NCBI RefSeq assembly: GCF_000004195.4
Contig: NC_030679.2
Span: 143,523,539-143,587,538, forward strand
From: Xenopus tropicalis
Lineage: Eukaryota > Chordata > Amphibia > Anura > Pipidae
Length of the DNA: 64,000 bases
Direction of reading: 5' to 3'
The notes beneath the pieces are model-generated. The model was not told the origin of the DNA, made no database searches, and saw only the letters and a list, made by a program, of their open reading frames with translations. The position numbers and the translations under genes are program-made. Position 1 is the first letter of the stretch. Every line of letters begins with the position of its first letter. Shown in pieces: positions 49,500 to 61,149 of the stretch.

Positions 49500-50235
49500 T
49501 AGATTGTGAGGAAAACCTTGGGTGCAGGGAAAGATGCTGGTGGAACCTGGGGGATGGGGAAGATGTTGGTGGACCCTGGGAGACAGGGGAATATGTTTGT
49601 GGAACTTGGAGTGCAGGGGAAGATCATGGAGAACCTGCAAAGGAAGATGTTGGTGGAACCTGGGGTACAGGGGAGGATGATAGTGGACCCTGAAGTAAAG
49701 GGAATAAAGTTGGTGGAACCTAGGGTACAGGGAGAGTTGATGGTGGAACATGAGGTACAGGGGAAAATGTTGGTAGAACCTGAGGGACAGGGGAAGATGT
49801 CAGTGGAACCTGGGGTACAGAGGAAGATGATGGTGGAACTTGAGGGGCAGGGGAAGATGTCAGTGGAACCTGGGGTACAGAGGAAGATGATGGTGGAACC
49901 TGAGGGGCAGGGGAAGATGATGGTGGAATCTGAGGTACAGGGAAAGATGATGGTGGAATCTGAGGTACAGGGGAAGATGATGGTGGAACCTGGGGTACAG
50001 AAGAAGATGATGGTGGGACCTGAGGTGCAGGGGAAGATGAGTGTGGAACCTGGGGTACAGGTGAAGATGGTGGTGGAACCTGTGGTGCAAGGGAAGATGA
50101 TGGTGGAACCTGAGGTGCAAGGGAAGATGATGGTGGAACCTGGGGTACAGAAGAAGATGATGGTGGAACCTGGGGTACAAAAGAAGATGATGGTGGAACC
50201 TGGGGTACAGAAGAAGATGATGGTGGAACCTGATA
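49500..50235. repeat. 30-bp minisatellite, ~24 copies
   Basis: Units of about 30 bp such as GATGATGGTGGAACCTGGGG followed by TACAGGGGAA. The strand is strongly purine-biased. As 30 is a multiple of 3, one frame stays open for 265 codons with a 10-residue repeat (MMVEPGVQGK); this is a by-product. Confidence 0.88.
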
Positions 50236-51004
50236 AAATTGGTACAGTCCAAATGACTAAATACGTTTTCCTAGAGAAGTGTTGCCTTCACCAAAACATG
50301 TAATAGTTACTGCGGATCAGTCTATACATACTGTATGCAAACCCACCGATACCAGGTACCACGGAAATGTTTAGTATATACATATATACATTCAGTTTGG
50401 TTGTTACATTAGGCTAGCCTGATAGAGCCAAGTTCCGTACATACAACATACCCACTGGATCGACTGGAATGATAATATATTGCACAACACTAGTTCCCCA
50501 ATGAACCCGTCTTAAAAGCGCCGAAGGGTAACACCGAGTACCTACCTGAAACTCCTCAAGGTTCTTTGTGAGGCGCCACAGAAGGGACTGGGGGAATAAC
50601 CTTCCCATTATCTACACCTACAGGCTGCAAGCCAGAGGAATCAATCATTAGCTACGGCTGGTGTTTGCCAATTGCCAAACAGGCATTGCAGTTGCACCGC
50701 TTGGAGAATAGGCAAACTAACCTATCATTTCTAGAAGTTTCTCTGGAACCCAGACTTGCACACAAAGCTTCAGCATCAGTACTGGGCCTTCATCAGTCCT
50801 GGTGCTGGCCTAGAGGGTGCCTATGGCAAGCATTGGCTAGACATATGCTGAAAATGTCAGTTGACTGCAGAAGGAAAGGTAAGTTCAGGTTCAGGACAGG
50901 AACACGCATAGAGGGTTCTTCAGAAAGGATTTTGCCTGATCGTCCAATTTTGTCATCTGCTCAAGAGCCAGAAGACACATTTTCCGCTGGTCTTTTTTGC
51001 TATT
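50236..51004. other. intergenic, no gene; related to sequence upstream of gene 6
   Basis: About 50540-50700 resembles 58370-58500: both contain AACCTTCCCAT followed by CTACA.CTAC and an AGAGGA motif. It could be an ancestral duplication of gene plus upstream DNA, or a shared repeat. No exon seen. Confidence 0.4.
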
Positions 51005-51061
51005 GTACAGCGATGCGGAATATGTTGGCACTTTATAAATAAATGTTAATAATAATAATAA
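51005..51061 (+). mobile_element. 3' tail fragment of a CR1/L2-type LINE
   Basis: TACAGCGATGCGGAATATGT, then TTGGCACTTTATAAATAAAT, then (TAA)n. This is the typical 3' end of CR1/L2-group elements: a conserved stem followed by a short microsatellite tail. Only the end is present. Confidence 0.6.
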
Positions 51062-51164
51062 AGAATCTCATATAATGAAGTTGCAGCCAGATAGACCTAC
51101 TATTAGAGGTGCTTAGAATGCATTCTAACCTTGGGAAAGACTTGCAAGGTAGGTATAGTAACAC

Positions 51165-51300
51165 AGTAGCATAGGAAGTTAGGTTGAAAAAAAGACACAC
51201 GTCCACCAAGTTCAACCATAATGCCTATATATAACCTGCCTAACTGCCAGTTGATCCCGAGGAAGGAATCCCAGGTCACCACCAGGTCAGTATTTTACTA
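51165..51300. mobile_element. interspersed repeat fragment
   Basis: Contains TAGGAAGTTAGGTTGAAAAA and GTCCACCAAGTTCAACC, with AGGTTGAA and TTCAACC forming an inverted pair. This motif pair is common in vertebrate interspersed repeats; family not assigned. Confidence 0.4.
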
Positions 51301-51439
51301 GCCTAGCCGGCAAAACACCAGCCAAGGTTGGGCTGGTAAAATTTAGCCCCTGGCACACCCACCAAAACCCTCAACCCAAGCCAATCCTACCTTTTCCCTT
51401 CCACAATCTCCTATTTATCCGCCCTCTAGCTGTCCATCT

Positions 51440-53110
51440 CATCATAGCTTAGATTGTAAGCTCCATTGGCACAGGAACTGATGGGAATGTGACAGGGACA
51501 TTAGATTGTAAGCTCCACTGGGGCAGGGACTGATGGGAATGTGATAGGGACCTTAGATTGTAAGCTCACTGGGGCAGGGACTGATGGGAATGTGATAGGG
51601 ACATTAGATTGTAAGCTCACTGGGGCAGGGACTGATGGGAATGGGATAGGGACCTTAGATTGTAAGCTCACTGGGGCAGGGACTGATGGGAATGTGATAG
51701 GGACCTTAGATTGTAAGCTCACTGGGGCAGGGGCTGATGGGAATGGGATAGGGACCTTAGATTGTAAGCTCACTGGGGCAGGGGCTGATGGGAATGGGAT
51801 AGGGACCTTAGATTGTAAGCTCAATGGGGCAGGGGCTGATGGGAATGTGATAGGGACCTTAGATTGTAAGCTCACTGGGGCAGGGACTGATGGGAATGGG
51901 ATAGGGACCTTAGATTGTAAGCTCACTGGGGCAGGGGCTGATGGGAATGGGATAGGGACCTTAGATTGTAAGCTCACTGGGGCAGGGGCTGATGGGAATG
52001 GGATAGGGACCTTAGATTGTAAGCTCACTGGGGCAGGGACTGATGGGAATGGGATAGGGACCTTATATTGTAAGCTCACTGGGGCAGGGGCTGATGGAAA
52101 TGTGATAGGTACCTTAGATTGTAAGCTCAACTGGGGCAGTGACTGATGGGAATGTGATAGGGACCTTAGATTGTAAGCTCACTGGGGCAGGGGCTGATGG
52201 GAATGGGATAGGGACCTTAGATTGTAAGCTCACTGGGGCAGGGGCTGATGGAAATGTGATAGGTACCTTAGATTGTAAGCTCACTGGGGCAGGGACTGAT
52301 GGGAATGTGATAGGGACCTTAGATTGTAAGCTCCACTGGGGCAGGGACTGATGGGAATGTGATAGGGACCTTAGATTGTAAGCTCCACTGGGGCAGGGAC
52401 TGATGGGAATGGGATAGGGACCTTAGATTGTAAGCTCACTGGGACAGGGACTGATGGGAATGTGATAGGGACCTTAGATTGTAAGCTCACTGGGGCAGGG
52501 ACTGATGGGAATGTGATAGGGACCTTAGATTGTAAGCTCACTGGGGCAGGGACTGATGGGAATGTGATAGGGACCTTAGATTGTAAGCTCACTGGGGCAG
52601 GGGCTGATGGGAATGGGATAGGGACCTTAGATTGTAAGCTCACTGGGGCAGGGACTGATGGGAATGGGATAGGGACCTTAGATTGTAAGCTCACTGGGGC
52701 TGGGACTGATGGGAATGGGATAGGGACCTTAGATTGTAAGCTCACTGGGGCAGGGACTGATGGGAATGGGATAGGGACCTTAGATTGTAAGCTCACTGGG
52801 GCAGGGGCTGATGGGAATGGGATAGGGACCTTAGATTGTAAGCTCACTGGGGCTGGGACTGATGGGAATGGGATAGGGACCTTAGATTGTAAGCTCACTG
52901 GGGCAGGGGCTGATGGGAATGGGATAGGGACCTTAGATTGTAAGCTCACTGGGGCAGGGGCTGATGGGAATGGGATAGGGACCTTAGATTGTAAGCTCAC
53001 TGGGGCAGGGGCTGATGGGAATGGGATAGGGACCTTAGATTGTAAACTCACTGGAGCAGGAACTGATGGGAATGTGATAGGGACTTAGATTGTAAGCTCC
53101 ATTGGCACGG
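51440..53110. repeat. 51-bp minisatellite, ~32 copies
   Basis: Units of 51 bp beginning TTAGATTGTAAGCTCACTGG, then GGCAGGGACTGATGGGAATG. Units alternate between GACT/GGCT and GTGATAGG/GGGATAGG variants. The motif resembles the TGTAAGCTC...GGGCAGGGACTG segment near the 3' end of CR1/L2-type LINEs, and such a tail lies at 51005-51061. Both strands stay open for 200 codons because 51 is 17 x 3. Confidence 0.92.
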
Positions 53111-53311
53111 GAATGATGGTTACTTGGCCATTCTAAACACAGATGATCTAATCTCATTCTCTGAGTTGTAGGGTTACTAATAGAACACTAATTTGTTTCA
53201 TTAAAAAGTACCTTGGAGCCAGATGGAAAATATAAGGCCCACAGATATAATAGGCATTCATATAATGGCTACCTTGGTGAAGGATGGGGCAATGCATATA
53301 ATTTGGAGATT

Positions 53312-53317
53312 TTTATT
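53312..53317 (-). promoter_or_regulatory. polyadenylation signal of gene 6
   Basis: AATAAA on the minus strand, 25 bp past the stop codon, at the place equivalent to the gene 1 and gene 7 signals. Confidence 0.55.
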
Positions 53318-53342
53318 GGATTAGTGCAGGGAATTGTAGCAC

Positions 53343-55159
53343 TTACAATAGGCTTCTAGGAATTGTTGTATTTCTCTCAATCTCTAACACATGTTGTTCT
53401 GTTACTTCATAGAAAGGCTCTAACCCCTGGCAGAACTGAGTTAGTTCAGCCCTCAGGCTCGTTTCAGCAAATAAGTAGCAAACAACACCGCCCCTTGCTG
53501 GCAGCACTCGTTGCATCTCAATCAGCTGGTGTAGGACATGGGTTTGTGCAGATACAGGATCAGTTCCAAACAGGTCAAGGTCAAAACAGTACATGCCTTG
53601 CCCTAGGGGCACCGGGAATGGAGAGCAGCCCAAGCTGAGGAACCCACAGGAGGTGCAGGAGAGAGCAGATGGGCTTGGGCAGTTAGATGAGTGAAGAAGA
53701 TGAAGTTGATTGGATGCAGATGGGTCCTGGTGTGACTCAGGGGTGTTGGATTTAGTTACATGGGAGCCAAAACAGATCTCATTGGCATCACTAGCTCTGG
53801 GGGATCTCAATAAAGCAGAGGGTTGGGAATAGAGCCAGACAACTCCCCGTTGGAGTAATAACTCTAGGTTGGACCTGTGGGTGGAGTAAGGAATCCAACT
53901 GTGGATGAGAAGCCCCTTGGGAAGCAGCCCCTCCATAGTGCAGGGATCCTCAAACAGATGTAGAACCTCAGAAGGACTCAGGGCCACAAGAGGTCTTCTC
54001 CCACCTACACCCTCCAGCCGGCCCTCCAGCAACTTGATCTTTTCCTCCATCTGCTCATAGGGAATTACCACTGAGATCACTGCCTAAAGAAAAGATAGAA
54101 AATGGGCACCAAGTTATGAAAAGCCCCTCGATATTTATCCACCAAATAAAGTGGTAACCATGTCTGACTGCTTCTGGTAACAGAACAGGTATTTGCTCGG
54201 TCAAAGAAAGACCTAAAGGGGTGGTTGACCTTGACATTAAATTTTAGTATGTTAGAGAATGTCCTATCCCTAGCAACTACACAACTGGTCTTCATTATTT
54301 ATTTTCTATTAGTTTTGGACTATTTGTTCTCTTCTATATCTTTCCAGCTTTCTAATGGGGGTCGCTGACCCCGGCAGTCGAAAAACTATTGCTCTGTGAG
54401 GCTCCAGTTTGATTGTTATTGTAACTTTTTATGACCTATCTTTGTATTCAGCCCTACTCCTATTCGTCTTCCAGTCTCTCATTCTAACCACCGCTTGGTT
54501 ACTAAGGTAAAAAAGTCCCTAGCAACTGGACAGCTGCTGAACAAGTACTCCATGTATTATTTCTTGCAAAGAACAGCAGAAAGATAATCAACTTCAGTAC
54601 TATATCGAAGAGACTAGAAAGTCAATGTAGAATACCAGCTAGGAGCAGCAGAAGATACCTTAGAATGGACATGTTGGTATTTTCTCAGTGCTCCCTGTGG
54701 GGTTTCATCCGTTCCTAGAAAGAGAGTTCTGGTGACCTCTGGGTGGTTAGTGCGGAGGGTGTCAAGAAGAAACTCCCGAATTACCCCGACTAACCCATGA
54801 CTTCTCATCCAGGGGGCAACACGAAGACTATCTAGCACCGCTGTTCTACCTCCATCTACCAGCACAAACAACAGAAAGCCCACCTGTAATTATAAGGGAA
54901 AACATTTAGTTGGCAAAATGTCCTGACCAGTAGGGTTCAAGCTTTGTCTTTGTTCACTAACTCCACCCCCTCTACTCACCACTTTTCCCTCAGACTTGGC
55001 CACGAACATCTTCCGCTGAGGATCAGCCAACCACTCGTGGTACCTGAACGGCAGAGGATCCGCCCCATTGTATATTCCTTTTGAGATGGACATTAACTCA
55101 TTATAGTCACTGGCAGTGGCAGGAACAATCTTTAGATCTGAAACGGAATTTCCAGACAT
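53343..55159 (-). CDS. NAT16/HISAT-like GNAT N-acetyltransferase, paralogue 6
   Basis: Exons: 54980-55159 (MSGNSVSD, 60 codons), 54659-54883 (75 codons) and 53343-54083 (246 codons plus stop); 381 aa. Donors are GTGAGT and GTATCT, acceptors TTACAG and TTTAG, phase 0. It belongs with genes 1 and 5 (RYHEW). The acetyl-CoA loop is altered: RVAPWMRSHGLV instead of RGRGxA or RGHGIA, so the final small residue is V and the first G is S. The frame is otherwise intact, with FDLDLFGTDP and the end ERNTTIPRSLL. The protein could be a weaker enzyme, a changed one, or a decaying copy. Intron 2 carries a MITE, as in gene 1. Confidence 0.86.
54218..54600. mobile_element. MITE in intron 2 of gene 6
   Basis: Starts around AAAGGGGTGGTTGACCTTGA and contains TTTTAGTATGTTAGAGAATG and CTGGTCTTCATTATTTATTT, the motifs of the element in intron 2 of gene 1, in the same orientation. 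Boundaries are approximate. Confidence 0.5.
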
Positions 55160-56263
55160 GGCGAAACAGTCTCCTTGTCACCTGTGCCAACTGAAGAGAT
55201 AATAATGAGCCCCAACGAGGAACTAAAGGGGACAAATGGACTACAGGAGCAACTGAAATGTAGAGGTAACCATGGTCACAACTCACACTATATCTATCAG
55301 CACAGTCTCCTCCATCTGTGTGTAGCACATAGAACTAAATATGAATAAAGGTGCAAAATTAGCACCTGGACCCATGATGTTCTGTAAGCCAACCCAAATT
55401 ACAGAAGCTCCTTCTTACTTCTCAATAAGGAAAGGGGGAAAGTGCACAAAAAGCAAGAAGATAGTGCTCGATAGAGTGAGGAACCTCACTTGCTGTGCTG
55501 TGTACAGAAAGGCTATTACATGGACCCTTATACACTAGGGCAAAAAGTGTCGGTGCTCACTAGATACCCTTGATATAGATCATGAAGTATGCATAGCCTC
55601 ATTTCCAGAGCCACATTCAGCGGTATCCTGGTGGGTACTGTAGCCAGGTAATCACAAGATGCCCATGTTCATAAAGGCATATATCAGCCTAAGTCTTGCT
55701 TCTCCCAATTTCATGGTCAAAATTGATCAACAAAAATGTCATATTGAGGAGTACAAAATATGGGAAGCTATGGCTTAAACATAATCTCTATCCCTTATCT
55801 CTTATTCCCAATGAGTTTATTCCCTTACTGGCTGAGGACGTTCTGGTATCTGTAACCTATGCCCTGGGGGGAGGGATGTGTTCCCATAGGCTGAGGGATA
55901 GTATGACTAGTTCCTGTCAGTAGTCTTTGGACTCCACCTGGTGCTGGAGAGACCCCCATGAAGAATACTCCTGCCCTAAAGGATGTCAACCCTTTAGTAA
56001 AGTTGGGTTTGGCAAGGGGTTCAGTGCAAGATGGGGGTATATAAAGGCAGTCTCTGCTGGGGGGGGGTCTATGGGATTAAGTCGTACCTTTAATTAATAC
56101 AGAAAGCTAAGCCTGTATTGGCGAAAACTACATGGGTGCTCTAAACATATTTAAGCAAGAGTATTGTACATATAAACAGTGTGTCCCATGACTTTATTTG
56201 AATGCTGCTTAAACCAAACATGGCACGGGGACTCCGGATCAGTATTATACATACAAACATGGC
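55160..56263. other. intergenic, upstream of gene 6; no gene
   Basis: No exon, array or clear element ends seen. Short patches near 56233 (CGGATCAGTATTATACATAC) resemble 50316-50331, in line with an old duplication of genes 5 and 6 with their upstream DNA. Confidence 0.35.
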
Positions 56264-57630
56264 ATTGGGTTTATTTAATGGTTAAGTGATTCCATTTTCT
56301 CTGTAATAATAAAACAGTACCTGTACCTGATCCCAACTAAGATATAATTACCCCTTATTGGGGGCAGAACAGCCCTATTGGGTTTATTTAATGGTTAAAT
56401 GATTCCCTTTTCTCTGTAATAATAAAACAGTACCTGTACTTGATCCCAACTAAGATATAATTACCCCTTATTGGGGGCAGAACAGCCCTATTGGGTTTAT
56501 TTAATGGTTAAATGATTCCCTTTTCTCTGTAATAATAAAACAGTACCTGTACTTGATCCCAACTAAGATATAATTACCCCTTATTGGGGCAGAACAGCCC
56601 TATTGGGTTTATTTCATGGTTAAATGATTCCCTTTTCTCTGTAATAATAAAACAGTACCTGTACTTGATCCCAACTAAGATATAATTACCCCTTATTGGG
56701 GGCAGAACAGTCCTATTGGGTTTATTTCATGGTTAAATGATTCCCTTTTCTCTGTAATAATAAAACAGTACCTGTACTTGATCCCAACTAAGATATAATT
56801 ACCCCTTATTGGGGGCAGAACAGCCCTATTGGGTTTATTTAATGGTTAAATGATTCCCTTTTCTCTGTAATAATAAAACAGTACCTGTACTTGATCCCAA
56901 CTAAGATATAATTACCCCTTATTGGGGGCAGAACAGCCCTATTGGGTTTATTTCATGGTTAAATGATTCCCTTTTCCCTGTAATAATAAAACAGTACCTG
57001 TACTTGATCCCAACTAAGATATAATTACCCCTTATTGGGGCAGAACAGCCCTATTGGGTTTATTTCATGGTTAAATGATTCCCTTTTCTCTGTAATAATA
57101 AAACAGTACCTGTACTTGATCCCAACTAAGATATAATTACCCCTTATTGGGGGCAGAACAGTCCTATTGGGTTTATTTCATGGTTAAATGATTCCCTTTT
57201 CTCTGTAATAATAAAACAGTACCTGTACTTGATCCCAACTAAGATATAATTACCCCTTATTGGGGGCAGAACAGTCCTATTGGGTTTATTTCATGGTTAA
57301 ATGATTCCCTTTTCTCTGTAATAATAAAACAGTACCTGTACTTGATCCCAACTAAGATATAATTACCCCTTATTGGGGCAGAACAGCCCTATTGGGTTTA
57401 TTTCATGGTTACATGATTCCCTTTTCTCTGTAATAATAAAACAGTACCTGTACTTGATCCCAACTAAGATATAATTACCCCTTATTGGGGGCAAAACAAT
57501 CCTATTGGGTTTATTTCATGTTTAAATGATTTTTAGCAGACAAGTTATGGAGATCCAAATTACAGAAAGATCCCTTATCCAGAAAACCCAAGATCCCAAG
57601 CATTCTGGATAATAGAGCCAATGCCTGTAC
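56264..57630. repeat. MITE with 112-bp tandem repeats (eleven or more copies)
   Basis: The longest 112-bp array in the window. It ends with the element terminus (GCATTCTGGATAATAGAGCC, then GCCTGTAC), matching the right end of 4941-5606. The left terminus is missing. Confidence 0.8.
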
Positions 57631-59892
57631 AGTATATTTCTATTACCAAAACAATACACCACCTGATTTATATGCCATGAAATGTGTATGCACTAACTTC
57701 CATTTGGGGTCCCTAAATGCCACATACTTTGGTCATCTTATACACAGTGGGCATCAAACTGTTCAGTGGACCCCTGGCTTTCATATTTAGTATGTGTTTT
57801 CTTGGTACCTAATGCTATGTGGGAGATATGATGCTCGAAAGTGGAAGCTCTGAGGCAATTTTGAAAGACATTAAAAGACATGAAAGCCATAGTTACCTAT
57901 TTTGGATTCGGCAGAATGTGTACTTTTCAATAATATATGGTTTCCTGGGGTTGGTATGCCGTATTCTGCTGTAATACTTTGAAAATTTGGTCATTAACTG
58001 TTGGGAATTTTTGATCTATAGAAGTCAGAAATCTCCATAAAACTATACATATCAGGTATTGGCACGTTCAGGAGACATCTGGTATTTTGTGTAACTGAAA
58101 TGTGCTGGCACTTATAGGCTTAAATGGCAAAGTGAATTATTTGCTATGTAAACAGTGTAATTTAATAATAAAAGTTACACCATAAATATCATGACAGAAT
58201 CCCTTTAACATACGGCACCAGCTCCCTAACCCAATTAAACAAGCCAGGGTGCAGATAAGATAGCAGCTCTGAAATATAAGGTCACCTTGCAGCTAGCAAA
58301 CCTGTACTCTGACTTATTACATAAGTGTAACCCACTGGACTTACTTGAAGTTTGTAGAGCTTTGTTCTGAGTCGCTAAGAAAGGGAGTGTGAGGGGAACC
58401 TTCCCATCACCTACAGCTACGAGCTGCGCGCTAGAGGAGTCACCTGATTGGCTACAGCTCATGTTTGCACAGACAGGCAATGCTCAGAGAATAAACAAAC
58501 AAATGCGGTCATATAATAAACTGCCTAAAGTTTGCTATCAGTTACTTGAAAACACACATATGATTGGTTGCTTTGGGGTACTACATGCAGATAACTTAGC
58601 CCATAAGTGTTCAAAGAGGCTCTGGAAAACAATCTTGCACACAGATATCCCTCTGCATATAAATGTCTTCTAACCACAAGAGGGACAACAATCCACCCCA
58701 AGTTCTCCAACTATCAGATACAGATCCCCCTTGCCCCCAATGACCTGGGCCAGCTGAAACATCTGAAACTAATTGCTGAACCGTAGCTAGATACCACCTT
58801 CCTCTCCCATCCATAAAAATCCTGAGGGGGTATAGGGGTAACATGCTTATGGACACCCTATAGGCAGGCTGGTAAGGCACATAGATCATTGGGCATTTTG
58901 TAAGCAGACTGAGAGCTGACCGACATGTCAACTCCCTATCTCCTTCTGGTCAAATGAAGTAATGTTCTTGGTGGGATAAATATCCCAAGGGCTTAAAACC
59001 CCAATTCTTAGGATGCTTTAATGGCAAAACTAATGCTTTCCCATGGCTAAAAAGGGAACTCACTCCAATGGGAGCACAAACAGAAGTAGAAGGATAAAGC
59101 TGGCTACAGGGGTGGGAATGGGCTTCTAAAGCTTTTGGAAGGGTTCTTCTTATGGGGCAGTGAGGTGGCTAACATGGAGTTGGACAGTAGACTCCAGATC
59201 CCAAAAATCCTTGGGCTGAAGCAATAGTGCCACATTGTGTGGATTCTTGAGCAGAATATCTCTCAGTAATAACATATATCTCTCACTATAGCTCCACATT
59301 TACTTTCCTGTCCGCACCAGTCATTCGTAGAAGGCACTGCTTGAGTTATAAGGGTAAGGACTTTCCACTGGCAACAATCTATGACGGGCGACTGAACCGA
59401 TCCGTGGGTTCTTACCCTAAGCCAACCAAGAAATGCCCTCTAGCGGAGCAACAAAATCTTGAATTCTTCAGTTGAATAATGTTGTCTGTAACAAAGAACT
59501 TCAAAAACATAACCTTGGTCAGGCTCTGGAGTTAATTAATGGTGTTGGCAGTAGTCACAAGTTTTATGATTCACACTCTTAAATACAATATTACGGTATC
59601 CCAGAGACCCTAGCTATGGATCACCACTAAACTCCTATGTGAGAATATAGGATTAGAGCTCTGAAGGGTTATATAGAACAGGACGCAGATATTTTTATTT
59701 CAAAAACCCTCAAAAGCTCATTAGCCCTGTAGGGTAGTAGTATTATTTTTTCATAAATCTGCAACTGCCTTAATAACCTTTCCAGCACTTTCAACATTCA
59801 TTGGAAGTTGTGTTTCTGGCTTTTCCTCCTGTTATAGCCAACCCTATCCCAAGCTAAAAGTGACCGTACATCCTAAGATCCGATCGATTGGC
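57631..59892. other. intergenic, no gene recognised
   Basis: No exon identified. About 57650-58200 reads like an old interspersed repeat interior without recognisable ends. About 58370-58500 is similar to 50540-50700. Confidence 0.35.
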
Positions 59893-60452
59893 GAGGTCGG
59901 CAACTGAGTGGATCTTCTCCTGAAATCCCCACCTATGGGTGGGCGATATTGGGCTAATTCGGTTGTTTGTCCCTGGGGCCAAACAATTGAATTAGAATGG
60001 TGGGTATGGGTGCCCATTGGTTCAGGGACTGCATGGACGAGGCGGTGCAGTCCCCGATCCAACATAAAATCAAATCGAGATCTGGCCGATTTCAGGTCAG
60101 ATGTTGGTCGGGCAGGTTTATCATTAGTGGCCATACACGGGCCGATTCTAGCTGCCCATATTGGTCCCTTAGACCATTCTGGCAGCTTATGGGCCCCTGT
60201 ATGGCCACTAACGATGAACCTGCCCGACCAACATCTGACCTGAAATCGGCCAGATCTCAATCGGTCCGTTTGATTGTACATTGGATCAGGGACCACACCG
60301 GCTCGTTGATGCAGTCCCAGAACCAACGGACGCCCATACCCACCATTCTAATTCAATCGTTTGGCCCCAGGGACAAACAACCAAAATAGCCTGATATCGC
60401 CCACCCATAGGTGGGGATTTCAGGAGAAGATCCACTCAATTGCTGACCTCGC
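59893..60452. mobile_element. large fold-back (snapback) element
   Basis: Two arms of about 270 bp are near-perfect inverse copies. CGAGGTCGGCAACTGAGTGG at the left is mirrored by CCACTCAATTGCTGACCTCG at the right, and GTGGCCATACACGGGCCGAT by its counterpart GGGCCCCTGTATGGCCAC. The centre is near 60170. Open frames on both strands (111-160 codons) are mirror images and not genes. The type fits a Xenopus fold-back MITE; superfamily not assigned. Confidence 0.82.
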
Positions 60453-61149
60453 CTCACCTAAATTGGCATTCATAATGTTTGCCTGAAGTTATATCATTTC
60501 AACAGAAAGGTAACAGTGCAATGTAACTTGGGAAGAAAGGTGCTGAGGTAAAGTAACCATTAGTGGGAGGTGCCTATGTAATGCCTCCAACCTGAAATCT
60601 TGTCTGTCTCCTCTAAAGCACAGCAATTATGGCACAAAATAGAACACAAAATGACATTTTTGCAAATATGTAGTACATTTTCCCATCAGTCCAAAATTTC
60701 TGGAGTTGTTTTCTCTATACCTAAAGATACCCAACATGAGTTTCTCCACTGATACTTGGACTATCACAGACTAAGGGCAGATTTCTCAGTTAATATATAA
60801 AAACGTCTATTCGTTCCATAGGAATGAATAGAATGTGTGTGACCAATACTGCACATCTACCCTTATCCCCGACACCAGTTTGATATGGACTGGATGAACG
60901 TGGACTTTATTATGGTTAAAGTGATGCGATCACCCCCAACTCTTTGGTCTAAACTAGTTCTCTTTGAGTGCTTATGCTTTAGGAAGTTTGGATCTTCCTG
61001 CCCCCACTAGCTTGACTACTCATAGTGACTCCCTGGTGGAACAATGGGTCCATTTCAAAACCCACAACTGTCTTCTGAACACCACCCTTTTGTCTTAGGA
61101 AAGTCCTTGACCCTCAGTAACCACCAGTGGCTCTTTCCCAGTCCCTTAC
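60453..61149. other. intergenic, no gene recognised
   Basis: No exon or repeat structure recognised. If the candidate exon at 61150-61242 is real, this is the start of its first intron. Confidence 0.3.

Noticed and set aside
49506..50303. 265-codon open frame with MMVEPGVQGK-type repeats
   Set aside because: Product of the 30-bp minisatellite; the opposite strand is equally open.
51541..53088. Open frames of ~200 codons on both strands with a 17-residue repeat
   Set aside because: They exist only because the 51-bp minisatellite period is a multiple of three; there is no start context, splice site or protein-like composition.
59844..60389. 130-160 codon frames on both strands
   Set aside because: Mirror-image products of the fold-back element.
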